Shown here one piece after another: positions 44,483 to 53,895 of a stretch of 64,000 nucleotides of DNA. Position 1 is the first letter of the stretch. The number at the start of each line of letters is the position of its first letter. The notes under the pieces are model-generated. The model was given only the letters and a program-made list of their open reading frames with translations, had not been told where the DNA came from and did not search any database. Source of the stretch: Acidobacterium sp. S8. GTDB lineage: Bacteria; Acidobacteriota; Terriglobia; Terriglobales; Acidobacteriaceae. The position numbers were made by a program, and so were the translations under genes. The stretch lies in assembly GCF_009765985.1 (NCBI RefSeq), contig NZ_LMUM01000015.1:327101-391100 (forward strand). The letters are read 5' to 3'.

Positions 44483-45147
44483 TGGCGCAGAAGATTATGG
44501 TAGATACCTGTCAGCTGCACGGCGACGGCGCTGGTGGGCATATCGCGGTTTACAGTCTGCGTGGCATTATCGAGATCGAAGAGTAGGGTACGCTGCGCGT
44601 CGCTGCGAATCATGCTCTGAATCCAGAAGAAGGAACTTACGCGGCGACCGCGAGTGATTGACTCGACACGGTGCAGGCTGGAAGAGGGATAGAGCACCAT
44701 GTGGCCCAGCGGCAGCTTGACCGTGTGCACGCCGTAGGTATCCTCAATGACTAGCTCTCCGCCATCATAGTCCTCGGGAGGCGTAAGGAAGAGGGTGGCC
44801 GAGAGATCGCTGCGCACGCGGTGCGAACTTCCTTTTACGTGCCGGATTGCATTGTCGACATGAATGCCGAATCTCTGGCCGGTACTGTAACTGTTAAAGA
44901 GCGGTGGAAAGACTTTCATAGGTAGCGCGGCGGAAATAAAAAGAGGATTCTGTCCCAGCGCCTGCAGAATCATGTCGCCCAAACGCTGAGCCACCGGACT
45001 ATCTTCCGGCAGCTGCATGTTGTCTTTGGCGAGCGCCGATTGGTGGCCCGCGGTCACGCGTCCGTCCACCCAGTCGGCTTCGGCGAGCAACTGCCGTGCC
45101 TGTGCGACCTGTGTCGCGTCGAGAACGTTTGGAATTGTAATCAACAT
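44467..45147 (-). CDS. piuC: PKHD-type Fe(II)/2-oxoglutarate-dependent hydroxylase (PiuC/YbiX)
   Basis: 226 residues, standard PiuC length. The double-stranded beta-helix has the iron triad His96-x-Asp98 ([11 protein letters not shown]) and His159 (S-S-L-H-R-V), with Arg169 in the 2-oxoglutarate region, plus D-Y-D-G-G-E-L-V-I. PiuC-type enzymes sit beside TonB siderophore receptors and are expressed under iron limitation; the hydroxylated substrate is unknown. It follows the receptor gene by 65 bp and overlaps the PepSY gene, so it is the middle gene of an iron operon. Confidence 0.95.
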   Translation of the reverse strand: MLITIPNVLDATQVAQARQLLAEADWVDGRVTAGHQSALAKDNMQLPEDSPVAQRLGDMILQALGQNPLFISAALPMKVFPPLFNSYSTGQRFGIHVDNAIRHVKGSSHRVRSDLSATLFLTPPEDYDGGELVIEDTYGVHTVKLPLGHMVLYPSSSLHRVESITRGRRVSSFFWIQSMIRSDAQRTLLFDLDNATQTVNRDMPTSAVAVQLTGIYHNLLRQWAEV

Positions 45148-45212
45148 CGTTTCGTATACCTTTCAACAGGGACAGCCGCCGCGATGCAGCGCCGTCCCTC
45201 ATCGACAACCAG

Positions 45213-47783
45213 CTAGAATTTGAAGTTAAGCCCGAAGAGTCCTGATGTTCCGGCGCCCGGCACGATATGTGCCGGATGGATCTCGTCGATGTAGTTGCGA
45301 TTGGCTAGGTTGAAAACGTTCGCCTGCAACGATACGTGCTCACCGAGCGAATAGCTGCCCATCGCGTTGAATATCCAGTAGCTGGGTACTTGCTTAATCA
45401 GTCCAGTGGTGGGATCGAGGGGCGCGGTCGAGCTCGCGGTGCGGCTATCGACAAAATTGCCGCCCAGCCCCATCACCCAGCGGCTTGTCGGCTGATAGGT
45501 TGTCCACAGGTTGAACAGATTATCGGGAACATTGGCGAGCTTATAGCCAACCGATTGCGGATAATACTGCGAGTCCACCACCTCACTGTGCATGTAGGTA
45601 TAGCTGGAGAGCACGCGCCACTGACTGTTGATGCGGCCAGTTACGGCGAGCTCGGCTCCATCTACGCGTTGTGTTCCAGCAAGGACATACAAGAGCGAGT
45701 TCGTTGGCGATGCCTCGCGTGCGTTGTCCTTCGTCGTGCGGAAAAGATCTGCGCGCAGCGATAAGCGCGATTGATTGAAGTCCCACTTTGTGCCGGCTTC
45801 GTAGGAACGGTTGAACTCGGGCGCCAGATTCGCGGTTCCGGTGCCGGCAGGGCCGACGGTGAGCGAAAGCGTTTCCGCCGAAGGATTCCACGAGGTGCCG
45901 TAGTCGAAGTAAATGCTGCCGTTCTCGCGCGGCTTGTAGACAACGGCTCCGCGCCAGCTCGGCTTGCGGTCCAGCCGCGAGGGATAGGTAATGGTGGGAG
46001 CGCCCTGTATGACGGGGCCGTCGGCTCCGGCCTGCTTGGGAGTGGGATACGAGATGCTCTTTTCATCTGTATTGAAACGGTCAAAGCGTGCGCCGCCGGT
46101 CAGCTCCCAATGCTGCCCGAGCTGCATCGTCTCCAACAGATAAATTCCGTAACTTGTGGAGGTGGCATGCACATCGCTGGATGGCGCTGCCGTACCGGCG
46201 AAGGATTGGTCTTCATCCGGACGCAACAGGTTAGCTGTAGGAACCGTGTTGATCGTCTGTCCGGCAGCGTTCACATAATTAAAGGTTGGACGTCTCGGAT
46301 CGGAGGTTTCGCGGCCGCCTTCCGCCCCAATCACAGCGACATGCTTCATTCCGAAGGTGGTTGCGTGGATGGTAGCGTCAAGTTGATCCCACAAAAAGCT
46401 CTCGTTACTGTAGACCGCAATTTGATTGCGGTTCACGCTTACCTGGTCCGGCGGCGTCGTTGGTGTAATCGATCCAGAGGTCGCATTATTCACCTGTGGT
46501 TCGGTAATACGGGCGTGGCGTTCGCTGTTGGCATAGCGAATGCTGTTTCGCAATGTAGCCCAGCCATCGATATCGTGCTCGGCCTTGATGGTTCCCATGT
46601 TGACGTCAGTGTCGAGAAAATTGCCATCGCGGAAGCCATAATAGTTGTGCCTCGGAACCTGCGCCGGATGGTTGAAATACCAGGGGATACCATAGTCAGG
46701 AATATCGTTCTCATTGAAATGGAAGTAACTGGCTCGCAGCCGATTCGATGTTCCCAGACCCAGCGCAAATTCAGGAGCAATTCCGAAACGCTTATTCTCG
46801 GTTACATCGCGCTCGGCTACGTTAGAGTCGTGTGCCATCACGTTCAGGCGCAGAGCGGCTCCCTTGCCCAGCTTCGGCAGAGGCTCATTGATATCGGCCG
46901 TAAAGCGGCGTGTTATGTCTGTGCCGAGATCGCCCTCGGCAACAATGAACGGGTGCAGTTCCGGTGATTTGGACTCCTGATTGATCACGCCGCCGGTTGA
47001 ACCGCGGCCGAAGGTCACGGAAGATGGCCCCTCCAGCACTTCTACAGATTCATAATTAAATGGATCACGGTAATAAGAGCCAAAATCCCGCATGCCATCC
47101 AAGAAAATATCGTTGCGTGCCGTGAATCCGCGCAGAGTTAGATTGTCTCCCTGTGAGCCACCTTCGCCTGCTGCCAGGCTTATGCCCGGCGCATTGCGCA
47201 AGGCGTCGCGCAGCGTTGTCGCACCCTGATCCTGCATTGTCTGTTTCGAGATAACGGAGATGGATTGCGGCGTATCGAGCAGTGGCATGGGATAGCGATC
47301 CAGCTCAATCTGCGGGGGCGCATTCTGTGCAGTAACTACGACATCTTCGTTATTTCTTAAGGCTATCGTGATGCTTCCATTTCCTCCACCGATCGAGGAC
47401 AGTCCTGTTCCGGTGAGAATCAGGGTCATTGCCTGGCTATCGCTGTAAAGGCCGCTTACTCCCGGCGACCGGAAGCCGGCAACCGTTTCCGGTGGAATGG
47501 CAAGCGTGACCGACAATCCTGTGACCCGCTCGTATGCGGCAACGGCTACATCCAAAGAGCCCGCCGGGATATTGAAGCGGCGCACTGTGAGGTTTTTTTC
47601 TGTCGCCTGTTTCGGGTCCGCGGGCAGCGCGGGGCTGTTCTGTTGAGGAGCAGGTCGGGCAAAGGCAACAGCCGCATATGCAGTGACCGTTCCCAACGCG
47701 AGCCAACGGCTGGCTGAACGGCTGCGGCGTCGACGGCGCAAGCCGGCATCGCGTGTTTGAAAATGACTCTTTGGATGGTCCAT
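45213..47783 (-). CDS. TonB-dependent siderophore receptor with STN signalling domain
   Basis: 856 residues. A basic, atypical signal region (about 1-45); an STN (secretin/TonB N-terminal) domain about 68-135 (F-N-I-P-A-G-S-L-D-V-A-V-A-A-Y, G-L-Y-S-D-S-Q-A-M), which in FecA/FpvA-type receptors relays signals to an anti-sigma factor; a plug domain from about 160 (D-T-P-Q-S-I-S-V-I-S-K-Q-T-M, L-R-D-A-L-R-N-A-P-G-I-S); and a 22-strand barrel ending in G-L-F-G-L-N-F-K-F with terminal Phe. It takes ferric siderophore across the outer membrane. No sigma/anti-sigma pair is visible in the window. GGAG is 8 nt before the ATG, and a strong stem-loop lies in the leader (47913-47959). Confidence 0.95.
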   Translation of the reverse strand: MDHPKSHFQTRDAGLRRRRRSRSASRWLALGTVTAYAAVAFARPAPQQNSPALPADPKQATEKNLTVRRFNIPAGSLDVAVAAYERVTGLSVTLAIPPETVAGFRSPGVSGLYSDSQAMTLILTGTGLSSIGGGNGSITIALRNNEDVVVTAQNAPPQIELDRYPMPLLDTPQSISVISKQTMQDQGATTLRDALRNAPGISLAAGEGGSQGDNLTLRGFTARNDIFLDGMRDFGSYYRDPFNYESVEVLEGPSSVTFGRGSTGGVINQESKSPELHPFIVAEGDLGTDITRRFTADINEPLPKLGKGAALRLNVMAHDSNVAERDVTENKRFGIAPEFALGLGTSNRLRASYFHFNENDIPDYGIPWYFNHPAQVPRHNYYGFRDGNFLDTDVNMGTIKAEHDIDGWATLRNSIRYANSERHARITEPQVNNATSGSITPTTPPDQVSVNRNQIAVYSNESFLWDQLDATIHATTFGMKHVAVIGAEGGRETSDPRRPTFNYVNAAGQTINTVPTANLLRPDEDQSFAGTAAPSSDVHATSTSYGIYLLETMQLGQHWELTGGARFDRFNTDEKSISYPTPKQAGADGPVIQGAPTITYPSRLDRKPSWRGAVVYKPRENGSIYFDYGTSWNPSAETLSLTVGPAGTGTANLAPEFNRSYEAGTKWDFNQSRLSLRADLFRTTKDNAREASPTNSLLYVLAGTQRVDGAELAVTGRINSQWRVLSSYTYMHSEVVDSQYYPQSVGYKLANVPDNLFNLWTTYQPTSRWVMGLGGNFVDSRTASSTAPLDPTTGLIKQVPSYWIFNAMGSYSLGEHVSLQANVFNLANRNYIDEIHPAHIVPGAGTSGLFGLNFKF

Positions 47784-48106
47784 CGCGAGATCTCCATCTG
47801 CCAGCTGTTGTCATCGCGCAGACATGGGCTGCGGAAGCTGCTGACAATGTTGAAGGCGGAGCCGCGAAAACCTATAGTAATAGGCATCTGCAGTCCACTA
47901 GGCCTGTAGTAAGCGCCAGCCTCGCAACTCCGCCAAGAGTCACAAGCGAGGTCTGGCGCAAAATATAACAACCTAAATCGCCTCGTGCGTGACAGCTCGA
48001 TATGCGATTGTTTCGGTCCTATATCAATCTACGACCAAAATTGTCGGATTACAAGACCAGTACGTGGATTTCTTGTAGCGATTAATAACCTGTGGGCTCT
48101 GGACGA
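47784..48106. other. Leader/intergenic region between the TonB receptor and GH92 genes
   Basis: 323 bp, both neighbours on the minus strand. It holds the receptor ribosome site, a small palindrome CCTAT-AGTA-ATAGG (47871-47884) and a large stem-loop (47913-47959). No classical Fur box and no cobalamin-riboswitch box was seen. Confidence 0.5.
47913..47959 (-). promoter_or_regulatory. 13-bp stem-loop in the TonB receptor leader
   Basis: GCGCCAGCCTCGC (47913-47925) pairs with GCGAGG-T-CTGGCGC (47946-47959), with one bulged base and a 20-nt loop. It lies about 130 nt before the receptor start on the minus strand. It could be a terminator of the upstream GH92 gene, an attenuator or an RNA control element; it has no U-tract directly after it. 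Confidence 0.5.
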
Positions 48107-50416
48107 CTATTCCGATGGATTCGACATGGATGGAGGAGCATCTTCGGGCGCACTTCCCCATTCGAGGTTTGGTTTATCGGTCATTTCGAGGATCAGAGTG
48201 CCGCCATTCGAGATATCTGCATGCTCAAACCATGCTTTTTTGAGCGTTTTTCCGTTTAATTGAGCCGATTGGATGTACTTATTGCGATCAGATACGTGAT
48301 TTGCGATCACATTAAAGGTCTTTCCATTGCCCAAGCGAATGACGCTTTTAGCAAAGATGGGGCTTCCAATCTCATATTCCGGGCTGCCAGGGCAAACCGG
48401 ATAGAAACCGAGGGCGCTGAGAACATACCAGGATGAAGTTGCGCCGCCGTCATCATCACCCGGAATGCCGAGCGGCCCGTCACCGTACCAGATGTCCATC
48501 AGCTGCCGCACGCGTCGCTGCGTCTTCCACGGCTGACCGGAGAAGTCATATAGATAAGGAATGTGGAAGCTTGGCTCGTTGCCTTGCGCGTAGAGGCCGA
48601 CAAGTCCGGTTGCATCCGGGAACTGGTCGAGGAAGTGGAACTTGGAAGTTCCGTATTGCTCTACAAAAAGCTGATCAAGCTTCTTGTTAAACGAATCGCG
48701 GCCTCCCATCAATTGAATCAGGCCTGCAACGTCATGCTGCACATTGAAGGTGTAAATCCATGAGTCCACCTCGGTGAAATAGGCACGAGCGCCTTGTCCT
48801 CCGCCGAGCTTCGGGTCGAAGTCTGCGACCCACTGGCCGTCCGCACTCTTCGGGGCCATAAATCCAATGTCGCGGTTGAAGACGACTTGGTAATTGTGGG
48901 CCAGCCTGGTGAAATACGCCTCGTCGGACTGTTTGCCGAGCGCCTTTGCGAGCTGGGCCACGCACCAATCGTCATAGGCGTTCTCGAGAGTGACAGAAAC
49001 GGCTTGCCGCCGCTCGCCCGTCACCTGCGGCTCGGTTTCAGCTTCGTCCTTTGCCAAGGCGGGGAAAAATCCCTTCTCGAAATATGTCTTGTCGAGGCTT
49101 GTCAGCGGACCGCGTCGCCATGGCAGCATGGTGGCCTCGGTCGCGTTCTTTCGCATTGCGGCGTAAGCAAGGTTGAGATCGAAGTCGCGATATCCTTTTG
49201 CGTAAGCGTCGGCAATCAGCGAGGCGGCGTGATGGCCGATCATGACCTCCTGATCGCCGGCGACGGAAGGAAAGGAAGGCAGCCAGCCGCTCTGCTCATA
49301 CATGCGCAGATAGGAGCGGATCATATCCTGCTGCTGGTTTGCATCGAGAAGCATCTGTAGAGGATGCAGAGAACGGTACGTGTCCCAAAGACCATCATCG
49401 ATATAGAAATCGTGACCCTCGGCGTTGTGGACGGCATGATCGTATCCGCTGAAGTATTTGCCGTCTTCGGTGATGTCCGTCATGCGCCCAAGAGAGCGGT
49501 AAAGGGCGGTGTAGAAGATGGTGCGCTGCTTTTCACTTCCGCCCTGTACGTCCACGGCGCCGAGGGCCTTGTTCCATACTGAGCGGGTGTCGGCTTTGAC
49601 TTGATCGAAGTTCCATCCTGGAATCTCGCGCTGGAGGTTGCGATGGGCCTGCTCCATGCTGATGTAGGAAATACCGATGCGAACTTCAATTTTTTCGCCT
49701 GATTTTGTATTCGTATCGGTTACAAATCCCAGATCGTCTCCGGAGCGCTTTGCTACGCTGGCAAGATCGCTTCCCTGCCAGGTCGAATAAGAAGCAAAAG
49801 GCCGGGAGAACTCTGCGTAGAAATATTCCCTCGTTTCACCGGCATTCCCTGAGAGTTCACCGACGGGGCCGACGATCTTCTCGCTGCCCTCGACTGCGTT
49901 GTTGCCGATGACATTAAGTTCGGCGTGATCTTTCATGCTCAGAACCAGGTGAGCATGATCGGTTGCAGGGAATGTGAAGCGGTAAAAGGCGGCCTGCCGG
50001 ATGGCCGTCAGTTCGGCCGTGATGTTCCAACTTTGAAGATCAGCGGCATAGTAATACGGAGTCGAGGTTTCAAAGTCATGATCGAAATCAGAGGCATAAT
50101 CTTCTGGATGAACGCTCTTGTCTCCAACAGATGCCATCAGCATTGCCGCACCCGCGGGAAAACCATAGATTTTATCGGCGAGATAGCGGTCGGTGATGCC
50201 GGGTGTGGTGACCGGAGCGAGTCTGGCCATGCCGTGCGGATATTGAACGTAGGGGATAGTAGCGGTCAGCAGTTGGCCAATGCCTCCTATATTCGGAGAG
50301 ACAAAATCCACGGGTTCTTTCGTGTGCTGCGCTTTCAGGTATGAACCGCAGAGGAGAACCATCGCCAAAACGAGAAATCTATGCACATGTTTCATGGTTC
50401 GTATCATACTTTCCAT
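48107..50416 (-). CDS. GH92 alpha-mannosidase, secreted
   Basis: 769 residues from the ATG at 50416 (AGGA 10 nt upstream). Signal peptide about 9-30 (H-R-F-L-V-L-A-M-V-L-L-C-G-S-Y-L-K-A). The GH92 N-terminal beta domain opens V-D-F-V-S-P-N-I-G-G-I-G. The (alpha/alpha)6 domain carries D-G-L-W-D-T-Y-R, and near the end G-D-D-D-G-G-A-T-S-S-W-Y-V-L-S-A-L-G-F-Y-P-V matches the family signature. GH92 enzymes are calcium-dependent inverting exo-alpha-mannosidases acting on alpha-mannans and N-glycans. The substrate linkage is unknown. Fungal cell-wall mannan is a plausible target in soil (inference). It is divergent from the MFS gene. Confidence 0.92.
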   Translation of the reverse strand: MESMIRTMKHVHRFLVLAMVLLCGSYLKAQHTKEPVDFVSPNIGGIGQLLTATIPYVQYPHGMARLAPVTTPGITDRYLADKIYGFPAGAAMLMASVGDKSVHPEDYASDFDHDFETSTPYYYAADLQSWNITAELTAIRQAAFYRFTFPATDHAHLVLSMKDHAELNVIGNNAVEGSEKIVGPVGELSGNAGETREYFYAEFSRPFASYSTWQGSDLASVAKRSGDDLGFVTDTNTKSGEKIEVRIGISYISMEQAHRNLQREIPGWNFDQVKADTRSVWNKALGAVDVQGGSEKQRTIFYTALYRSLGRMTDITEDGKYFSGYDHAVHNAEGHDFYIDDGLWDTYRSLHPLQMLLDANQQQDMIRSYLRMYEQSGWLPSFPSVAGDQEVMIGHHAASLIADAYAKGYRDFDLNLAYAAMRKNATEATMLPWRRGPLTSLDKTYFEKGFFPALAKDEAETEPQVTGERRQAVSVTLENAYDDWCVAQLAKALGKQSDEAYFTRLAHNYQVVFNRDIGFMAPKSADGQWVADFDPKLGGGQGARAYFTEVDSWIYTFNVQHDVAGLIQLMGGRDSFNKKLDQLFVEQYGTSKFHFLDQFPDATGLVGLYAQGNEPSFHIPYLYDFSGQPWKTQRRVRQLMDIWYGDGPLGIPGDDDGGATSSWYVLSALGFYPVCPGSPEYEIGSPIFAKSVIRLGNGKTFNVIANHVSDRNKYIQSAQLNGKTLKKAWFEHADISNGGTLILEMTDKPNLEWGSAPEDAPPSMSNPSE

Positions 50417-50628
50417 TTCAGTTTTTCCTGAGTGATCGCTGGTGGGCTGGCGACGCAGGTGGAATATCTTCACGGGTGTTGCCTCCGAGATCCTGACACG
50501 GCAAGCGTCATTGCATGTTCGAAAATATCGTCGATATAGGCGTCTGACAATAGTGCTTCGGCTGACGAAAGAGCTTGTTGACGCGTAATTCATCCCCCGG
50601 GTATTTGAAGACACAGTAGAGTCTTGGT

Positions 50629-52188
50629 ATGAGCTGCGCGCCCATGCCGTGCAAAGAAGTCTCTTTTCACCCGACGGGGACGACGAGTGTGGAACCATCT
50701 CGCGCAAAGTGGGTGCTTGCTGCGACCGTTCTCGGATCGAGCATGGAGTTCATTGATGGAACAGTCGTGAATGTGGCTCTCCCGAGCCTTCAGAGGTCGT
50801 TCGGCGCGACCGGAACACAAGTGCAGTGGGTTGTGGAGGCCTATGCGCTCTTTCTCTCCTCCTTGCTATTGGTTGGTGGTTCCCTCGGAGACCGCTTCGG
50901 GCTGAGGAAAACCTTCCTCACAGGTGTCGCCATCTTTGCAGCTGCTTCGATATGGTGCGGAGTATCGCCGAGCGTTTCTCAGCTCGTGGTTTCCCGTTGC
51001 CTGCAGGGGGTTGGCGGTGCGTTGCTTGTGCCGAATAGCCTCGCACTGTTGAGCGCCAACTTTACTGGCGCAGAACGTGGGCGCGCGATAGGAGCATGGT
51101 CGGGATTCGCATCAATGATGACGGCTCTTGGACCTATCGTCGGCGGATGGATGGTGCAGCATGGCTCGTGGCGATGGGTATTTTTTCTAAATGCTCCCCT
51201 TGCTTTGACGACGATCTGGATCACACTCAGCAAAATTCCAGGTTTGCCATCGCCGCCGCCCCAGAAAAGTGGAATAGATATAAAAGGCGCTGCATTAGCA
51301 ACTGCGGGCCTGAGTGGATTGACATTCTCCCTAATGGAGTGGTCTACGGGGCACATAACCGTACGTCTTCTGGGCCTTCTAGGTATCGCGCTATTAGTGG
51401 CTTTCGTTTTTGTCGAACGTAGAGCTATTTCGCCCATGATGCCAGTGGAACTTTTTCGCAGCCGCACCTTCAGTGGTGCGAATCTCCTTACCTTCTTTCT
51501 ATACGCCGCGCTTGCAGGAACGCTGTTCTATCTTCCAATGAACCTGATTCAGGTGCAGGGCTATACACCTACGCAGGCGGGAGCCGCTATGTTTCCGCTT
51601 GTTCTAATCATGTTCCTGCTGTCGCGATGGGCGGGAGGGCTACTCGGGCGCTACGGAGCGCGAAGGCCGCTGATCGTCGGCCCGCTTATCACGGCTGCCG
51701 GATACGCCTTATTGGCCAGGCCGGGCGTTGGTGGATCGTATTGGATAACGTATTTTCCGGCCATGATCATGCTCGGCCTCGGTATGACCATTAGCGTCGC
51801 GCCCCTAACCACAGTAGTCATGAGCGCTGTTCCTCAAGGGAAAACAGGCGCTGCATCAGGGGTCAACAATGCAGTATCGCAAACGGCAGCGCTGCTCGCT
51901 CTGGCCATCAGCGCGCCCCTGTTTCTTCAACGATTCTCTATGGAGCTTACGCAACAACTCAGCATAGCTGCGGTAGCGCCAGCAGTTGTCGAGCAGGTTC
52001 AGCAACAGAAGCGGCGCCTCGGAGCGATTCAGACCGAAGATACGAAGGCAAAGTTCGCAGTTGATGAAGCCTTTGTTGGGGGATTTCGTTTGATAGCGCT
52101 ACTTGCGAGCGCCGCGGCTGTGTCCGCTGGCATCACTGCCGCATTTACCCTTCGCCAGATTGAACCTGACGATGGTCGACCAGTATGA
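50629..52188 (+). CDS. MFS transporter, DHA2 (14-TMS, EmrB/QacA) family
   Basis: 519 residues, 14 predicted TM segments. DHA2 motifs: G-S-S-M-E-F-I-D-G-T-V-V-N-V-A-L-P (TM1, motif D), G-S-L-G-D-R-F-G-L-R-K (motif A), R-C-L-Q-G-V-G-G-A-L-L-V-P-N (motif B) and G-P-I-V-G-G-W-M-V (motif C, antiporter). Proton-coupled export of hydrophobic drugs or metabolites across the inner membrane is expected. No EmrA-type adaptor is nearby. The exact start is uncertain: in-frame ATG at 50644 is an alternative, and neither start has a strong ribosome site. Confidence 0.92.
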   Translation: MSCAPMPCKEVSFHPTGTTSVEPSRAKWVLAATVLGSSMEFIDGTVVNVALPSLQRSFGATGTQVQWVVEAYALFLSSLLLVGGSLGDRFGLRKTFLTGVAIFAAASIWCGVSPSVSQLVVSRCLQGVGGALLVPNSLALLSANFTGAERGRAIGAWSGFASMMTALGPIVGGWMVQHGSWRWVFFLNAPLALTTIWITLSKIPGLPSPPPQKSGIDIKGAALATAGLSGLTFSLMEWSTGHITVRLLGLLGIALLVAFVFVERRAISPMMPVELFRSRTFSGANLLTFFLYAALAGTLFYLPMNLIQVQGYTPTQAGAAMFPLVLIMFLLSRWAGGLLGRYGARRPLIVGPLITAAGYALLARPGVGGSYWITYFPAMIMLGLGMTISVAPLTTVVMSAVPQGKTGAASGVNNAVSQTAALLALAISAPLFLQRFSMELTQQLSIAAVAPAVVEQVQQQKRRLGAIQTEDTKAKFAVDEAFVGGFRLIALLASAAAVSAGITAAFTLRQIEPDDGRPV

Positions 52189-52624
52189 AAATGCCTGCAC
52201 TCACCGACTAGCGGTGGCCAGATTGATCCGAATCTCCGCAGGATTGACCAATTCTTTGGGTACCAAAGAAGCTTCGCAGGTTTCACTGGGCTGCTGCTCG
52301 TGGCTCTCGGGGATTTGGCGAGTCTATGCGACCTTGCCGACGCCCCATGCCTTCGCCAAGGCAAGCACTGGATCCAAATTTTCTTCTGCGGTTTTGCTCG
52401 GCTTATCTTGCCGGTCCGTTTGAAGACGCACTTGCTGCGGGCCCACATAAATCGGCTGCTGTTTTTCTGCCATTATCTTTTGACCTTTAATAATCGGTTG
52501 ATGCTGGTTCCATTCACGCTCGACATTGGGATGAGTCGCTGTACGTTTAAGGTTGTGCGCTGATCAGATAAGTCGGGCGCCCGGTCGGAATCACGAGCAG
52601 CGCAGCCACGTTATGCTGTATCTC
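52189..52624. other. Region between the MFS and ATPase genes
   Basis: 436 bp without a plus-strand gene. On the minus strand it holds the small interrupted frame described at 52201-52473. No terminator or promoter is clear. Confidence 0.4.
52201..52473 (-). pseudogene. Possible small gene interrupted by an in-frame TAG
   Basis: From the ATG at 52473 (AAGG about 10 nt upstream) a frame runs 49 codons (M-A-E-K-Q-Q-P-I-Y-V-G-P-Q-Q..., ending G-V-G-K-V-A) to a TAG at 52324-52326. The same frame then stays open for 40 more codons (T-R-Q-I-P-E-S-H ... N-L-A-T-A-S-R) to a TGA at 52201. Either the first part is a complete 49-residue protein and the second part is chance, or one gene has acquired a nonsense codon. 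No domain is recognised. It is antisense to nothing, lying between two plus-strand genes. Confidence 0.35.
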
Positions 52625-53797
52625 ATGATCCGCACTGTCGCTGTCCAAGGCTACCGATCACTGCGCGATTTATTGCTGCCGCTCGGACAGCTGAGCGTGA
52701 TCACCGGTGCGAATGGAAGCGGAAAGTCCAGTGTTTATCGCTCATTGCGGCTGCTGGCCGACGCTGCGCTGAATTCGGTCGTGGCTTCGCTGGCCCGCGA
52801 AGGCGGCCTCCAGTCGACCTTCTGGGCTGGCCCGGAGACTATCGCGCGGGGCGTTCGTCAGGGAACTTATGCGGTGGAACCTCTCGCAAACCGAAAGGTT
52901 GCGAGTCTTAAACTCGGCTTTGGCGGCGACACCTACGGGTACAGCATTGACCTGGGCTACCCTCCGCCGCCTCCACCGGCGACAATGTTTGAGCTCGATC
53001 CACATGTGAAGCGTGAGTGCATCTGGCATGGGCCGGTCTACAGGAAAGCTTCGGCTCTCGTAGATCGCAGAAACAACTTCGTCTGGCTCGCCACGACGCG
53101 CGATGAGGAACCGGTGATGCTGACGCAGCACCTATCTGACACTGACAGTATGCTTGCCAGCGTGGCCGACCCGCAGCGGGCTCCGGAGATGGTGGCAGTT
53201 CGCGAAGCTGTTCGTGGCTGGCGCTTCTATGATCATTTCCGTACCGATTCTGACTCGCCTGCGCGTGCTGCTCAGATCGGCACTTTTACCCCTGTACTCC
53301 ACCATGACGGCAGCAATCTCGCAGCAGCCCTTCAGACGATTCTCGAGATTCGATCAGACGAAGCACTCGCTACGACTCTTGAAGACGCCTTCCCAGGCAG
53401 CCAGCTTTCAGTGGAAGTGCAAAATGGACGTTTCGAACTGCAGTTGAGGCAACACGGATTGCTTCGGCCGCTTTCCGCAGCCGAGTTGTCGGATGGAACG
53501 CTGAGGTACCTTCTATGGGTTGCTGCCCTGCTGACTCCGCGCCCGCCAGAACTCATGGTGCTGAACGAGCCGGAAACCAGCCTGCATCCGGACCTTCTTC
53601 CGGCACTCGCGAGGCTGATCCTCGCCGCAGCGAATAACACGCAGATCATTGTGGTTTCGCATGCGCCGCTGCTCATCGAGGAACTGATGACCGCGCCTCT
53701 TTGCACTCGCCTCCATCTGCTGAAGGATTTTGGAGAAACGAAGCTGGAGGGCTCGACTCTATTCAACACACCGAAATGGAATTGGCCTGCCCGGTAG
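52625..53797 (+). CDS. RecF/OLD-like AAA ATPase (COG4637-type predicted ATPase)
   Basis: 390 residues from the ATG at 52625 (an ATG at 52613 is also in frame; neither has a strong ribosome site). SMC/RecF-type ABC ATPase pattern: V-A-V-Q-G-Y-R-S-L-R-D opening, Walker A G-A-N-G-S-G-K-S-S, signature-like L-S-D-G-T-L-R-Y-L, Walker B and switch L-M-V-L-N-E-P-E-T-S-L-H-P, and the H-loop I-I-V-V-S-H-A-P-L-L. It has no TOPRIM domain, so it is not a full OLD nuclease. Such single ATPases are often unlinked; DNA-related or defence roles are only suggested by the family. No partner nuclease is adjacent. Confidence 0.87.
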   Translation: MIRTVAVQGYRSLRDLLLPLGQLSVITGANGSGKSSVYRSLRLLADAALNSVVASLAREGGLQSTFWAGPETIARGVRQGTYAVEPLANRKVASLKLGFGGDTYGYSIDLGYPPPPPPATMFELDPHVKRECIWHGPVYRKASALVDRRNNFVWLATTRDEEPVMLTQHLSDTDSMLASVADPQRAPEMVAVREAVRGWRFYDHFRTDSDSPARAAQIGTFTPVLHHDGSNLAAALQTILEIRSDEALATTLEDAFPGSQLSVEVQNGRFELQLRQHGLLRPLSAAELSDGTLRYLLWVAALLTPRPPELMVLNEPETSLHPDLLPALARLILAAANNTQIIVVSHAPLLIEELMTAPLCTRLHLLKDFGETKLEGSTLFNTPKWNWPAR

Positions 53798-53895
53798 GAT
53801 CTTCGCCGATGACGTTATCCTCGTTCGCCTTCACGCCGTCCAATGCTGCACGAGATTCGGTGTTCAGGCTTTCTTTAGAGGCTACGACGATCGAC

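Noticed and set aside
47784..48106. Fur box or cobalamin riboswitch before the TonB receptor
   Set aside because: No GATAAT-type repeat and no B12-box-like consensus was seen; only a stem-loop and a small palindrome.
52625..53797. AAA ATPase as part of a Gabija/OLD-type defence system
   Set aside because: It lacks a TOPRIM domain and has no adjacent helicase, nuclease or toxin gene; a stand-alone COG4637-type ATPase fits better.
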